Positions 9,373 to 17,375 of a stretch of 41,458 nt of DNA are shown here, piece by piece. Origin of the DNA: Wenzhouxiangella sp. GTDB taxonomy: Bacteria; Pseudomonadota; Gammaproteobacteria; Xanthomonadales; Wenzhouxiangellaceae. Within the stretch, counting starts at the first letter, position 1; every line of letters begins with the position of its first letter. The stretch covers positions 1-41,458 of the forward strand of contig REEW01000112.1 in NCBI GenBank assembly GCA_007694885.1, in the 5' to 3' direction. A program made the translations under genes and the position numbers. Below the pieces are notes generated by a model. That model saw only the letters and a list, made by a program, of their open reading frames with translations, ran no database searches and was not told the origin of the DNA.

Positions 9373-9945
9373 ATGCCGGGCCCGACTCATGCCAAGCTGA
9401 CCGCGCCGTCCAAGGGGTCCTGGGCAGCTGCAGTGCTGCTACTTGCCACCTTCGGCCTCGTCCTGGTCACCGACTCAGCCACCGCCGACACGACTCGTAT
9501 CGGCTACGTGGACATGAAGCGTCTGTTCGATTCGGCACCCCAGGTCGTTGCAGCCAGGGAGGCGCTGGACCGGGAATTCCGGCCCCGCAACGAAACCCTG
9601 ATCGCCGACGAATCGCGCCTGCAGGAGATGCAGGAGTCGCTGGCCGACAACCCGGACCTGAGTCCTGAGGATCGCTTCGAGCTCGAACGCGAGGTTCGCA
9701 ACCTGCGCCGATCCATCGACCGGCGCAGGGAAGACATGCGCGAAGAACTGCGGTTCCGGACCAGCACCGCGACCAAGGCGCTGGAAGAAACCATCGAAGT
9801 CGCCGTTCGCCAGGTTGCAGAGCAACGCGGCTACGACCTGATCCTGACCAGCCCGGTCGCCTATGCCGCTCCGGGCATTGACATCACCGACCGCATTCTC
9901 GAGTGGCTGGCCGACGACTTCTCTTCCCGCAACAACACCCCCTGA
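9373..9945 (+). CDS. skp: Periplasmic chaperone Skp/OmpH
   Basis: Skp is a trimeric periplasmic chaperone that holds unfolded outer-membrane proteins on their way to the Bam complex. The 190-residue product has an N-terminal signal or anchor segment (WAAAVLLLATFGLVLV, residues about 17-32, processed near TATADT-like residues). The family start TRIGYVDMKRLFDSAPQ follows, then a long charged coiled-coil (residues about 60-150) and a return strand GYDLILTSPVAY. The N-terminal extension before the hydrophobic core is longer than usual, so the start may be further in. bamA lies 24 bp upstream and lpxD 5 bp downstream. Confidence 0.9.
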   Translation: MPGPTHAKLTAPSKGSWAAAVLLLATFGLVLVTDSATADTTRIGYVDMKRLFDSAPQVVAAREALDREFRPRNETLIADESRLQEMQESLADNPDLSPEDRFELEREVRNLRRSIDRRREDMREELRFRTSTATKALEETIEVAVRQVAEQRGYDLILTSPVAYAAPGIDITDRILEWLADDFSSRNNTP

Positions 9946-9950
9946 CCCGG

Positions 9951-11003
9951 ATGACCCAGGTGCCGAACCGAAGCTATCGTCTGCGCGAACTGGCCGCCGA
10001 ACTCGGCCTGAATCACCGCGGCGACGACAGCGCCCGAATCAGCGGAGTCGGCACGCTCTCCCGGGCCGGCCCGAACGACGCCAGCTTCCTGGCCAACCCG
10101 GCCTATCGCGATGAGCTCGAGCACACCCGGGCGGCCGTGGTGGTGATGACGGCAAAGGCAGCCGAGTCCTACGCCGGAAATGCCCTGATCAGCGCCAACC
10201 CCTACGCCGACTGGGCCCGTCTGATCGAGCACCTGAGCCCGCCGCCACCGCACCAGCCGGGCATCCACGCCAGTGCCGTGGTGGCCGATACTGCCGGCAT
10301 CGCCGAGAGCGCCTCGATCGGCCCCCAGGCCAGTATCGGGGCCGGCGCCCGGATCGGTGAGCGGGTTCGCATCGGGCCGGGCTGCGTGATCGACGACGAG
10401 GTCGTGATCGGGGATGACAGCCTGGTTGTCGCTCGCGTCTACATCGGCGGGCGGGCCAGGCTGGGTCAGCGCGTCATTGTTCATCCGGGCGTGGTCATCG
10501 GCGCCGACGGCTTCGGCCTGGCCATGGATCGCGGGCAGTGGCGCAAGGTCCCGCAGGTCGGCAGCGTCCGGATCGGCGACGACTGCGAAATCGGCGCCAA
10601 CACCACCATCGACCGCGGCGCCATCGACGACACCGTGCTCGACGACGATGTGCGCATCGACAATCAGGTCCAGATTGCCCACAACGTCACGATCGGCGCA
10701 CACACCGCGATCGCCGGTTGTGTCGGCATCGCCGGTTCCACCCGGATCGGCCGCTACTGCATGATCGCCGGAGCCAGCGGCATCGGCGGGCATCTGGACA
10801 TCTGCGATTCTGTCATCATTACCGCCATGAGCACCGTGCTCGACTCCATCGACCAGCCCGGCGAGTACGGGTCCGGCATCCCGGCCCGGCCACACGGACG
10901 CTGGAAACGCCTGCTGGTTCGCCTCGGCCAGCTCGACGACTGGGCACGGCGTCTCAAACGCATCGAACAGCTCAACAAGAACAACGGATCCGCCAAGCCA
11001 TGA
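9951..11003 (+). CDS. lpxD: UDP-3-O-(3-hydroxyacyl)glucosamine N-acyltransferase
   Basis: LpxD adds the second hydroxyacyl chain in lipid A synthesis, using acyl-ACP. The 350-residue protein has the N-terminal uridine-binding domain ([13 protein letters not shown]) and then a left-handed beta-helix of hexapeptide repeats, including [17 protein letters not shown] with the catalytic-region His, and [13 protein letters not shown] chose ATG 9951, 5 bp after the skp stop; an upstream in-frame GTG at 9903 would overlap skp by 43 bp and add non-family residues. It overlaps fabZ by 4 bp (ATGA). Confidence 0.96.
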   Translation: MTQVPNRSYRLRELAAELGLNHRGDDSARISGVGTLSRAGPNDASFLANPAYRDELEHTRAAVVVMTAKAAESYAGNALISANPYADWARLIEHLSPPPPHQPGIHASAVVADTAGIAESASIGPQASIGAGARIGERVRIGPGCVIDDEVVIGDDSLVVARVYIGGRARLGQRVIVHPGVVIGADGFGLAMDRGQWRKVPQVGSVRIGDDCEIGANTTIDRGAIDDTVLDDDVRIDNQVQIAHNVTIGAHTAIAGCVGIAGSTRIGRYCMIAGASGIGGHLDICDSVIITAMSTVLDSIDQPGEYGSGIPARPHGRWKRLLVRLGQLDDWARRLKRIEQLNKNNGSAKP

Positions 11004-11470
11004 CCGACCCCAAAACCGTCGACATCGAGCGAATTCTCGACCTGCTCCCGCATCGCTACCCGTTCCTGCTGGTCGACCGCGTGCTCGATTACCAGTTCGA
11101 TCCGGTACCGCAGCTGCGCGCGCTGAAAAACGTGACCTTCAACGAACCGTTTTTCCAGGGCCATTTCCCCGGCCATCCGGTCATGCCCGGAGTACTCATC
11201 CTGGAGGCGATGGCCCAGGCCGCGGGATGCCTGGCCCACCTGGCCCGCGAGGCCGGCGGCTCGGCCGAAGCCTCGCTGTACTACCTGGTCAAAATCGACA
11301 AGGCGCGCTTCAGTCGCATCGTGGTACCGGGCGATCAGCTGGTCTTCGAGGTCGAGCAGAAGCGCTTGATGCGCAACATGGGAGTGTATTCGGCCCGGGC
11401 CCTGATCGACGGCCAGAGCGTGTCCAGCGCAGAGCTGTTGTGTGCGGCCAAGCCGAATCCTGCGGCATGA
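11000..11470 (+). CDS. fabZ: 3-hydroxyacyl-ACP dehydratase FabZ
   Basis: FabZ dehydrates 3-hydroxyacyl-ACP in fatty-acid elongation and competes with LpxA/LpxD for hydroxyacyl-ACP. The 156-residue hotdog-fold protein shows [15 protein letters not shown] near residue 13 and the active-site segment [22 protein letters not shown] with catalytic His and Glu. The start ATG 11000 overlaps the lpxD stop, and its own stop overlaps the lpxA ATG (ATGA, 11467-11470), so the lpxD-fabZ-lpxA genes are translationally coupled. Confidence 0.97.
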   Translation: MTDPKTVDIERILDLLPHRYPFLLVDRVLDYQFDPVPQLRALKNVTFNEPFFQGHFPGHPVMPGVLILEAMAQAAGCLAHLAREAGGSAEASLYYLVKIDKARFSRIVVPGDQLVFEVEQKRLMRNMGVYSARALIDGQSVSSAELLCAAKPNPAA

Positions 11471-12237
11471 TCCATCCCACCGCCATCGTCGAAGAGGGTG
11501 CACGCCTGGCCACGGACGTCGAGATCGGCGCCTACAGCCTGATCGGCCCGGACGTGGAGATCGGCGCGGGTTGCCGGATCGGCCCGCACGTCGTCATCAC
11601 CGGACGCACCCGGCTGGGCCGGAACAATCGCGTTTTCCAGTTCGCCTGCATCGGCGAGGAGCCCCAGGACAAGAAGTTCGGCGGCGAGTCCTCGGCCCTG
11701 GAGATCGGCGACAACAACACCATTCGCGAATCCGTGACCATCAACCGCGGCACCGCCGAAGGCGGCGGTGTGACCCGGATCGGCGACGACAACTGGATCA
11801 TGGCGTATTGCCATATCGCCCATGACTGCCAGGTCGGCTCGCACATCGTCATGGCCAACGGCGCCACCCTGGCCGGTCACGTCGTCGTCGGCGATCACGT
11901 GATCTTTGCCGGCTACTCCGGCGCCCACCAGTTCTGCCGGATCGGCGATCATGCCTTTCTCGGCATGTACGGCGGCGTCAGCCAGGACGTGCCGGCCTAC
12001 GTCATGGTGTCCGGCCAGCCGCCGCGGCCGCGCGGGATCAACAGCGAGGGGCTGAAGCGACGCGGTTTCAGCGGCGAGCAGGTGCGCAACATCCGCGAGG
12101 CCTATCGGCTGATCTACCGCAGCGGCAAAAGCCGCGAGGAGGCGCTGGCCGAACTGGATCTGCGCCTGCCCGATCAGCCCGAACTGGCGATCATGATCGC
12201 CAGCGCGCGCGCCAGTGCGCGCGGATTGCTGCGCTAG
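11467..12237 (+). CDS. lpxA: UDP-N-acetylglucosamine acyltransferase
   Basis: LpxA performs the first step of lipid A synthesis, transferring a hydroxyacyl chain from ACP to UDP-GlcNAc. The 256-residue trimeric beta-helix protein starts [14 protein letters not shown]. It contains [25 protein letters not shown] with the catalytic-region His, [17 protein letters not shown], and the C-terminal [19 protein letters not shown] segment. The start overlaps the fabZ stop. lpxB follows 43 bp after the stop codon. Confidence 0.97.
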   Translation: MIHPTAIVEEGARLATDVEIGAYSLIGPDVEIGAGCRIGPHVVITGRTRLGRNNRVFQFACIGEEPQDKKFGGESSALEIGDNNTIRESVTINRGTAEGGGVTRIGDDNWIMAYCHIAHDCQVGSHIVMANGATLAGHVVVGDHVIFAGYSGAHQFCRIGDHAFLGMYGGVSQDVPAYVMVSGQPPRPRGINSEGLKRRGFSGEQVRNIREAYRLIYRSGKSREEALAELDLRLPDQPELAIMIASARASARGLLR

Positions 12238-12280
12238 TGGGTCCGGCGTCCGCTGGCCCGCCAGAGCACCCCTGAGCGAC

Positions 12281-13441
12281 GTGGCTGAGCAGCCGCCGCT
12301 GCGCCTGGCCCTGGTCGCCGGCGAAGCCTCCGGCGACCTGCTCGCCGCAGACCTGGCCGAAGCGCTCCGGCAGCGCCATCCCGGCGTTGAACTGGCCGGT
12401 GTTGCCGGGCCGAGAATGCGCCAGGCCGGGGTCGAGCCCTGGTTCGAGGTCGAAGAATTGAGCGTCATGGGCCTGGCCGAGGTGGTTCGCCACCTGCCGC
12501 GCCTGGTCCGTCTTCGACGCGCGCTGAAACGACGCATCCTGGACTGGCCGGCGGCAGCCGTGGTCACGATCGACGCGCCGGATTTCAATCTCGGTCTGGC
12601 GCGCGGGCTGAAAGCAGCCGGCCTGCCGACCATCCACTACGTTTCACCCTCGGTCTGGGCCTGGCGCGCCGGGCGCATCCCGCGCATCGCGCGCTCGCTC
12701 GATCACTTGCTGACCCTGTTTCCCTTCGAACCCGAGTTGTATACGCCGCACGGACTTGCGGCGAGTTTCGTCGGCCACCCGCTGGCCGACGAATTGGCCG
12801 AGGGCCCCGACCGCGACTCGGCGCGCGCGGCACTGGGCCTGGACGGCTCCGCGCCGGTCATCGCCCTGTTGCCCGGCAGCCGGGACGGCGAGCTCAAACG
12901 CCACACCCGCCTGCTGGGCGAGACCGCGCGGATCCTACGGCAATCCAGACCGGATGCGCGCTTGCTGATGCTGCTGACCGGGGATCGGCATCGCGGCCTG
13001 GCCGAACAGCTGCTGGGCGGGCCGGACGGGACCGCCGGCATCCGTCTGGTTGCCGGCGCCACACGGGCCGGCCTCGAGGCCGCCGACGTGGCGGTCGCGG
13101 CCTCCGGCACGGTCACCCTGGAAGCCTTTTTGCTGGAATGCCCGCTGGTCGTGTTCTACCGCCTGGCACCGGTCACGTATCACCTGGCCCGGACGCTCAA
13201 GCTGGTGCGCTCGCGCCACGTCGCCCTGCCCAACATCCTGGCCGGCCGCGACCTGGTTCCCGAACTGCTGCAGCAAGCCGCCACACCCGGGCAGCTGGCC
13301 CGGGAAGCGCTGGCCTGGCTGGACGATGGCGAGCGCGCCGCCGCCTATCGAGTCCAATCGCGCCATTGGCGAGTGCGCCTGGCCCGCGGCGCCGGAAAGC
13401 ACGCCGCCCAGGCAATTCTGGCCGAGCTTGGCCGTGCCTGA
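12281..13441 (+). CDS. lpxB: Lipid-A-disaccharide synthase
   Basis: LpxB (GT19) joins UDP-2,3-diacylglucosamine and lipid X into the tetraacyl disaccharide at the inner-membrane face. The family N-terminus LRLALVAGEASGDLLAADL is followed by ELAGVAGPRMRQAGVE, HYVSPSVWAWR, LPGSRDGELKRH and ASGTVTLEAFLLECPLVVFYR. I chose GTG 12281, giving 386 residues, close to the E. coli length. A GTG at 12215 would overlap lpxA by 23 bp and add 22 residues outside the family; it lacks a ribosome site. The stop overlaps rnhB by 8 bp. Confidence 0.94.
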   Translation: MAEQPPLRLALVAGEASGDLLAADLAEALRQRHPGVELAGVAGPRMRQAGVEPWFEVEELSVMGLAEVVRHLPRLVRLRRALKRRILDWPAAAVVTIDAPDFNLGLARGLKAAGLPTIHYVSPSVWAWRAGRIPRIARSLDHLLTLFPFEPELYTPHGLAASFVGHPLADELAEGPDRDSARAALGLDGSAPVIALLPGSRDGELKRHTRLLGETARILRQSRPDARLLMLLTGDRHRGLAEQLLGGPDGTAGIRLVAGATRAGLEAADVAVAASGTVTLEAFLLECPLVVFYRLAPVTYHLARTLKLVRSRHVALPNILAGRDLVPELLQQAATPGQLAREALAWLDDGERAAAYRVQSRHWRVRLARGAGKHAAQAILAELGRA

Positions 13442-14036
13442 CGCCGCCTGGGAACCAGGACCGGGCCAACCCCTGATCGCCGGGGTCGATGAAGCCGGGC
13501 GCGGGCCGCTGGCCGGACCGGTCGTGGCGGCGGCGGTGATTCTGGATCCGCGCAAACCGATTCCGGGCCTGGCCGACTCCAAGACCCTCAGCGCGGCCCG
13601 GCGCACGGCCCTGGCCGAACAGATTCATGCGCGCGCCATCGCCGTGACCGTGGCCGTGGTCGGTCCGCGCGTAATCGATCGGATCAATATCCTCCAGGCC
13701 ACCCTGCAGGCCATGCGCGAGGCGATCGAACAACTCGCTCCTGCACCGCTGCTGGTCCGGGTCGACGGCAACCACGCCCCGTCCGTCCATCTCCCGGTCC
13801 AGACGGTGATCGGAGGCGACCGCAGCGATCGGGCGATCGCCGCGGCCAGCATCATCGCCAAGACCCATCGCGACGCGCTCATGCTCGAGCTGCACGCGCA
13901 GTTCCCGGACTACGGTTTCGACCGCCACAAGGGTTACCCGACCGCCGCGCACCTCGATGCCCTGCAACGGCTGGGCCCGACTGTCGCGCACAGGCAAAGT
14001 TTCCGGCCGGTGGTGCAGAGCCGGCTGTTCGACTGA
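13434..14036 (+). CDS. rnhB: Ribonuclease HII
   Basis: RNase HII nicks at ribonucleotides in DNA and degrades RNA in RNA-DNA hybrids. The 200-residue protein has the catalytic GVDEAGRGPLAGPVVAAAV near residue 18, SKTLSAARR, the Asp in LLVRVDGNH, and AAASIIAKTHRDALM with HKGYPTAAH. The start is GTG 13434, within the last codons of lpxB. In E. coli dnaE comes next; here the gene ends one base from the stop of a convergent acylphosphatase. Confidence 0.96.
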   Translation: MPDAAWEPGPGQPLIAGVDEAGRGPLAGPVVAAAVILDPRKPIPGLADSKTLSAARRTALAEQIHARAIAVTVAVVGPRVIDRINILQATLQAMREAIEQLAPAPLLVRVDGNHAPSVHLPVQTVIGGDRSDRAIAAASIIAKTHRDALMLELHAQFPDYGFDRHKGYPTAAHLDALQRLGPTVAHRQSFRPVVQSRLFD

Positions 14037-14044
14037 TTCAGTCG
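14030..14044. repeat. Palindrome spanning the convergent rnhB and acyP stop codons
   Basis: CGACTGA-T-TCAGTCG is a perfect 7-bp inverted repeat around a single base (14037). Each arm carries one of the two TGA stop codons. A loop of one base cannot form a normal hairpin, and no T-run follows, so a terminator role is doubtful. Confidence 0.4.
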
Positions 14045-14322
14045 GTCTGAAAGCCCGACTCGACGATGTCCGAGGGGTCGACCCCGAACCCTTCGACCGA
14101 GTCGACGCGAGCCGCCGTCGGGCCCTTGTGGAGCCAGGCTTCGAGCCGTTCCAGGGCCTCGGCCGGGCCACGCGCGGCAACCTCTACCCGCCCGTCCGAA
14201 AGATTGGTCGCCGAGCCGGTCAGTCCAAGCCGCTCGGCCTGGCGGCGCGTGGACGCGCGAAAAAAAACCCCCTGGACGCGTCCGGAGATCAACCAGCGCC
14301 GCCCCTCAACGGCCGTGCTCAT
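14038..14322 (-). CDS. acyP: Acylphosphatase
   Basis: Acylphosphatases hydrolyse carboxyl-phosphate bonds in small cytoplasmic molecules. The 94-residue product is the normal family size and has the signature GRVQGVFFR (catalytic Arg22), with the second motif GSATNLSDGRVEV carrying the catalytic Asn40. ATG 14322 is the likely start; a TTG one codon earlier is also possible. It overlaps the end of tlpA by 17 bp, so it is the last gene of a yihY-tlpA-acyP operon. Confidence 0.93.
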   Translation of the reverse strand: MSTAVEGRRWLISGRVQGVFFRASTRRQAERLGLTGSATNLSDGRVEVAARGPAEALERLEAWLHKGPTAARVDSVEGFGVDPSDIVESGFQTD

Positions 14323-14776
14323 CAATCCAGTCCGTGATCATGGTGCTGGTGATCGGCCCCAGCCAGGTATTGACGATGACCCCGCCGCGGTCGACCAGGA
14401 AGGTGGTCGGCAGCGCACGCGGCGCCCCCAGGCTTTCCGGCGGATCGAAGGTATCAACCAGCAAGATGGGGTAGCTGGCCGGGTACTGCTCGAGAAACGC
14501 AACGAAATCCTCCGGATCGGTGTCCTCGAACGCCAGGCCCAGCACGGTGATGTCGGCATGCGCATCGTGCAGGCGGGACAGGTCGGGAATTTCCTTGCGG
14601 CAGGGCGCGCACCAGGTCGCCCAGTAGTTGAGCACGACCCAGTCGCCACGATAATCGCTCAGGCGAACCGTCTCCCCGGCCAGCGACGGCAGTTCGACCT
14701 CGATCGGATCATCGGCCAGGGCCGGTCCCGCCAGCAGGCAGGCGGCCAGCAGGGCCACCAGGATAGTGGATTTCAT
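14306..14776 (-). CDS. TlpA-family periplasmic thiol-disulphide oxidoreductase
   Basis: The 156-residue product has a signal peptide (MKSTILVALLAACLLAGPALA) and a thioredoxin fold with the redox motif WATWCAPC at residues 52-59. The cis-proline loop LPTTFLVDRGG lies near 122-132. Proteins of this kind reduce disulphides in the periplasm, often for cytochrome c maturation. No cytochrome gene is adjacent here, though NrfA/NrfH at 32-34 kb would need such maturation. GGAGGAAT precedes the ATG, and the start overlaps the yihY stop (ATGA). Confidence 0.92.
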   Translation of the reverse strand: MKSTILVALLAACLLAGPALADDPIEVELPSLAGETVRLSDYRGDWVVLNYWATWCAPCRKEIPDLSRLHDAHADITVLGLAFEDTDPEDFVAFLEQYPASYPILLVDTFDPPESLGAPRALPTTFLVDRGGVIVNTWLGPITSTMITDWIDEHGR

Positions 14777-16041
14777 GATTCCTCCGGTTCAAAGGTCAAC
14801 AGTGATTTTACCGGCCGCCTCATCAGCGGAACGGCACGACCGTCGATCGACTTCAGGCCCTCGATCAGCGACCGGTCCCAGTAGCTTTCGTACGGCAGGC
14901 TGTCGATCTCGCCAACCGGCAGTATGAACGGCCCTGACCGATAGAGTTCCGCCAGGGTCAGTTCGTCGAGGTCGGCTGACAGTAACCAGTCGCCTTCATG
15001 GTCGGCCTGGATGAAGCGGGCGTCGTGAAACCAGCCGAGGATCCGTCGCAGCTGGGTGTCCGTGGCCGCTGACTCGCGACTGAGCAGGTCGCCGACCGAG
15101 AGCGCATCGCCGCGCCGCTGGGCTTGCCAGAAATGACCAAGCAGACGCATCGCCAGGAGCAGCTCGTGGCGTGGATTCCAGCGCCAGCTGGCGCGCCGGT
15201 AATTGAACGTGGTCAACGCCGCCGACACGCTCGCTCCGAGCAAGACCACCACCCAGGACAGGTAGATCCAGACCAGGAACAACGGAACGGCGGCCAGGGC
15301 TCCGTACAAGCGCTCATAGGTGGGGAAATTGGTCACGTACCAGATGAAGCCGGCCTTTGCCAATTCGAACATCAGGGCCGACAGCGCCGCTCCCACCAGG
15401 GCATGGTGCCAACGCACGCGACGGTTCGGCACAACAATGAAGACCAGGGTAAAAGCGATCAGGGCGACAATAAAGGGGGAGATCGCGAGCATGAATTCCT
15501 GGAGCACGCCGCGCACGATCTCCGGGGCCAGCAGGGGCAGCGCGGCCAGGTAGGAGGTCAGCGCCAGGCTGGCGCCGACCAGCAAAGGTCCGAGGGTCAG
15601 CACGGCCCAGTAAATCACCAGTCGGCTGGCCGGACGACGCTGGGTACGGACCCGCCAGATGCGGTTGAGGCTTTTCTCGATGGTTGCCATCAGCAGGATG
15701 GCCGTGACGATCAAAAACACCGAACCGGCGCCGGTCAAACCGGCGGTCCGCTCGACGAACTGGGTGATGTAGTCGTGGACGACGTCGCCGGCCGCGGGAA
15801 CGAAATTGGCGAAAATGTAGTCCTCGACCTCGCCGGCCCAGCGATCGAACACCGGAAAAGCCGAGACCACGCCGAAGGTCACCGCCATCAGGGGCACCAG
15901 GGCCAGCAGGCTGGTGTAGCTGAGGGCGCCGGCCGACTCGAAGCTGCGATCCTCGCGAAAATGCTGCCACAGGTGGCGACCGAAGGCCTTGAGCCAGCGC
16001 GGATCCAGCAGGGCCTCCAGCGGCGTATACGCACGGCCCAT
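14773..16041 (-). CDS. YihY-family inner-membrane protein
   Basis: This family was once called RNase BN; that assignment is not accepted and the molecular function is unsettled. The protein has about six membrane helices between residues 40 and 300. Conserved segments include SAGALSYTSLLALVPLMAVTF, VYWAVLTLGPLL-like YWAVLTLGPLLVGASLALTSY, and LYGALAAVPLFLVWIYLSWVVVLLGA. A cytoplasmic C-terminal region of about 130 residues follows. I place the start at ATG 16041 (422 residues). A start at 16113 would add 24 Lys-rich residues and overlap the divergent yfgD. A palindrome lies just upstream. Confidence 0.9.
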   Translation of the reverse strand: MGRAYTPLEALLDPRWLKAFGRHLWQHFREDRSFESAGALSYTSLLALVPLMAVTFGVVSAFPVFDRWAGEVEDYIFANFVPAAGDVVHDYITQFVERTAGLTGAGSVFLIVTAILLMATIEKSLNRIWRVRTQRRPASRLVIYWAVLTLGPLLVGASLALTSYLAALPLLAPEIVRGVLQEFMLAISPFIVALIAFTLVFIVVPNRRVRWHHALVGAALSALMFELAKAGFIWYVTNFPTYERLYGALAAVPLFLVWIYLSWVVVLLGASVSAALTTFNYRRASWRWNPRHELLLAMRLLGHFWQAQRRGDALSVGDLLSRESAATDTQLRRILGWFHDARFIQADHEGDWLLSADLDELTLAELYRSGPFILPVGEIDSLPYESYWDRSLIEGLKSIDGRAVPLMRRPVKSLLTFEPEES

Positions 16042-16048
16042 TGACAGC

Positions 16049-16063
16049 AAACGCTTAGCGTTT
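16049..16063. promoter_or_regulatory. Palindrome in the yihY-yfgD divergent gap, candidate operator
   Basis: AAACGCT-T-AGCGTTT is a perfect 7-bp inverted repeat around one base. It sits in the 58-bp space between the two divergent starts, 8 bp before the yihY ATG. This is a natural place for a dimeric regulator to control either gene. No regulator gene is nearby, and the site could be chance. Confidence 0.35.
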
Positions 16064-16099
16064 ACTCTTTCGCCTTGTTGTTTCCCGGATTTCTTTTCG

Positions 16100-16447
16100 A
16101 TGACACCCTCCATCTACCACAATCCACGCTGCTCCAAGAGCCGCCAGGCGCTCGCCCTGCTGCGCGAGCGCGGTTTCGAGCCTGACATTATCGAGTATCT
16201 CAAACAACCTCCCGAAAAAGAGCAACTGCGGGAGCTCATCGACCTGCTCGGTATTCGGCCGCGTGCGCTGCTCAGAAGCGGGGAAACGGAATACCGCCAG
16301 CTCGGCCTGGCCAATCCCGAACTCGACGACGATGCTCTTTTGCAGGCAATGTGCGAGCATCCTCGATTGATCGAACGACCGATCGTCATCCACCGACGAC
16401 AGGCCCGGATCGGACGTCCTCCCGAAACCATACTGGAAATTCTCTGA
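16100..16447 (+). CDS. yfgD: ArsC/YfgD-type arsenate-reductase-like protein
   Basis: The 115-residue protein belongs to the glutaredoxin-coupled ArsC family. It has IYHNPRCSKSRQALALLRERG at residues 5-25 with the reactive cysteine, and RPIVIHRRQARIGRPPETILEIL at the end. It resembles E. coli YfgD throughout more than plasmid ArsC, so arsenate reduction is possible but not assured. No ars operon gene is nearby. wrbA starts 2 bp after its stop, and the yfgD-wrbA-DUF2069 order suggests a housekeeping redox operon. Confidence 0.9.
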   Translation: MTPSIYHNPRCSKSRQALALLRERGFEPDIIEYLKQPPEKEQLRELIDLLGIRPRALLRSGETEYRQLGLANPELDDDALLQAMCEHPRLIERPIVIHRRQARIGRPPETILEIL

Positions 16448-16449
16448 CC

Positions 16450-17040
16450 ATGACCGAAATTCTGATTGTTTGCCATTCCGTCCACGGCAATACCCTGGCC
16501 ATGGCCAGGGAAGTCGCCCGCGGGGTCGAGTCGGTCGAACGGGCCAGCGCCCGCCTGCGCTCGGTCGCGCCGGTCACCTCGGCGATCGATCCGGTCGCCA
16601 GGGAACCGGCCACCGACGGCCCGGCCCTGGTCGATCAACGCGACCTGGAAGAATGCCACGGCCTGATCCTCGGCAGCCCGACCCGCTTCGGCAACATGGC
16701 CGCGGCACTGAAGTTCTTTCTCGACGGTACCGCCGGCGAATGGGTTTCCGGCAGCCTGGTCGGCAAGCCGGCCGGCGTGTTCACCTCCACCGGCAGCCTG
16801 CACGGTGGCCAGGAATCGACCTTGCTGAGCATGATGCTGCCGCTGCTGCATCACGGCATGGTGATCGTCGGCCTGCCCTATTCCGAACCGGCCCTGACCC
16901 AGACGCGCAGCGGCGGGACGCCGTATGGTCCCAGCCACGTGGCCGGCAAGGACAGCGACCGGGCCGTGGACGCCGACGAGGCAACCCTGTGCCGTGCGCT
17001 GGGCCGGCGCGTGGCCGAGATTGCCGGCCGGCTGGCATGA
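16450..17040 (+). CDS. wrbA: NAD(P)H:quinone oxidoreductase, WrbA family
   Basis: WrbA is an FMN flavodoxin-like enzyme that reduces quinones by two electrons, protecting against redox cycling. The 196-residue product has the phosphate loop HSVHGNTLAMA near residues 9-19, GLILGSPTRFGNMAAALKFFLDGT, and TSTGSLHGGQESTLLSMMLPLLHHGM, followed by GGTPYGPSHVAG. The start lies 2 bp after yfgD; its stop overlaps the next gene by 4 bp (ATGA). Confidence 0.94.
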   Translation: MTEILIVCHSVHGNTLAMAREVARGVESVERASARLRSVAPVTSAIDPVAREPATDGPALVDQRDLEECHGLILGSPTRFGNMAAALKFFLDGTAGEWVSGSLVGKPAGVFTSTGSLHGGQESTLLSMMLPLLHHGMVIVGLPYSEPALTQTRSGGTPYGPSHVAGKDSDRAVDADEATLCRALGRRVAEIAGRLA

Positions 17041-17375
17041 TCGGCCTGTCCTGGTGTCGCTGGTCGCTGCTGGGCCTGATCGTGCTGCAGGTGGCCTGGT
17101 TTGCCTGGCTGCACCCGTCCCAGCAGCTGGCCGTACCGGTGGTGCTGGCCCTGACCGCCGGCCCGCTGGTGCTGCTCGTGCCCTTCGTCTGGTCCCTGCG
17201 GCCGCGGCCGCTGGTCATCGCCGGGCTGGTCTTGCTGATCTATTTCTCCGTCGGCGTGATGGAGGCCTGGGCCAACCCGTCTGTGCGCGGCCTGGCCTTG
17301 CTCCAGACTGCGCTGGTACTGGCCTATTTCACGGGTCTGGCGACGATTCGGCGGAAGCCGGCGGCGGCTGAGTAA
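17037..17375 (+). CDS. DUF2069 inner-membrane protein
   Basis: A 112-residue hydrophobic protein with about four membrane segments. The DUF2069 hallmarks are visible: GPLVLLVPFVWSLRPRPLVIAGLVL, then YFSVGVMEAWANP. Its function is unknown; family members are commonly encoded directly after wrbA, as here. The start overlaps the wrbA stop by 4 bp. Its last 47 bp overlap, tail to tail, the coding end of the large exported protein on the other strand. Confidence 0.88.
   Translation: MIGLSWCRWSLLGLIVLQVAWFAWLHPSQQLAVPVVLALTAGPLVLLVPFVWSLRPRPLVIAGLVLLIYFSVGVMEAWANPSVRGLALLQTALVLAYFTGLATIRRKPAAAE

Noticed and set aside
16041-16113. Longer yihY start at 16113
   Set aside because: It overlaps the divergent yfgD start, adds a Lys-rich stretch without family similarity and would place the palindrome inside coding sequence.
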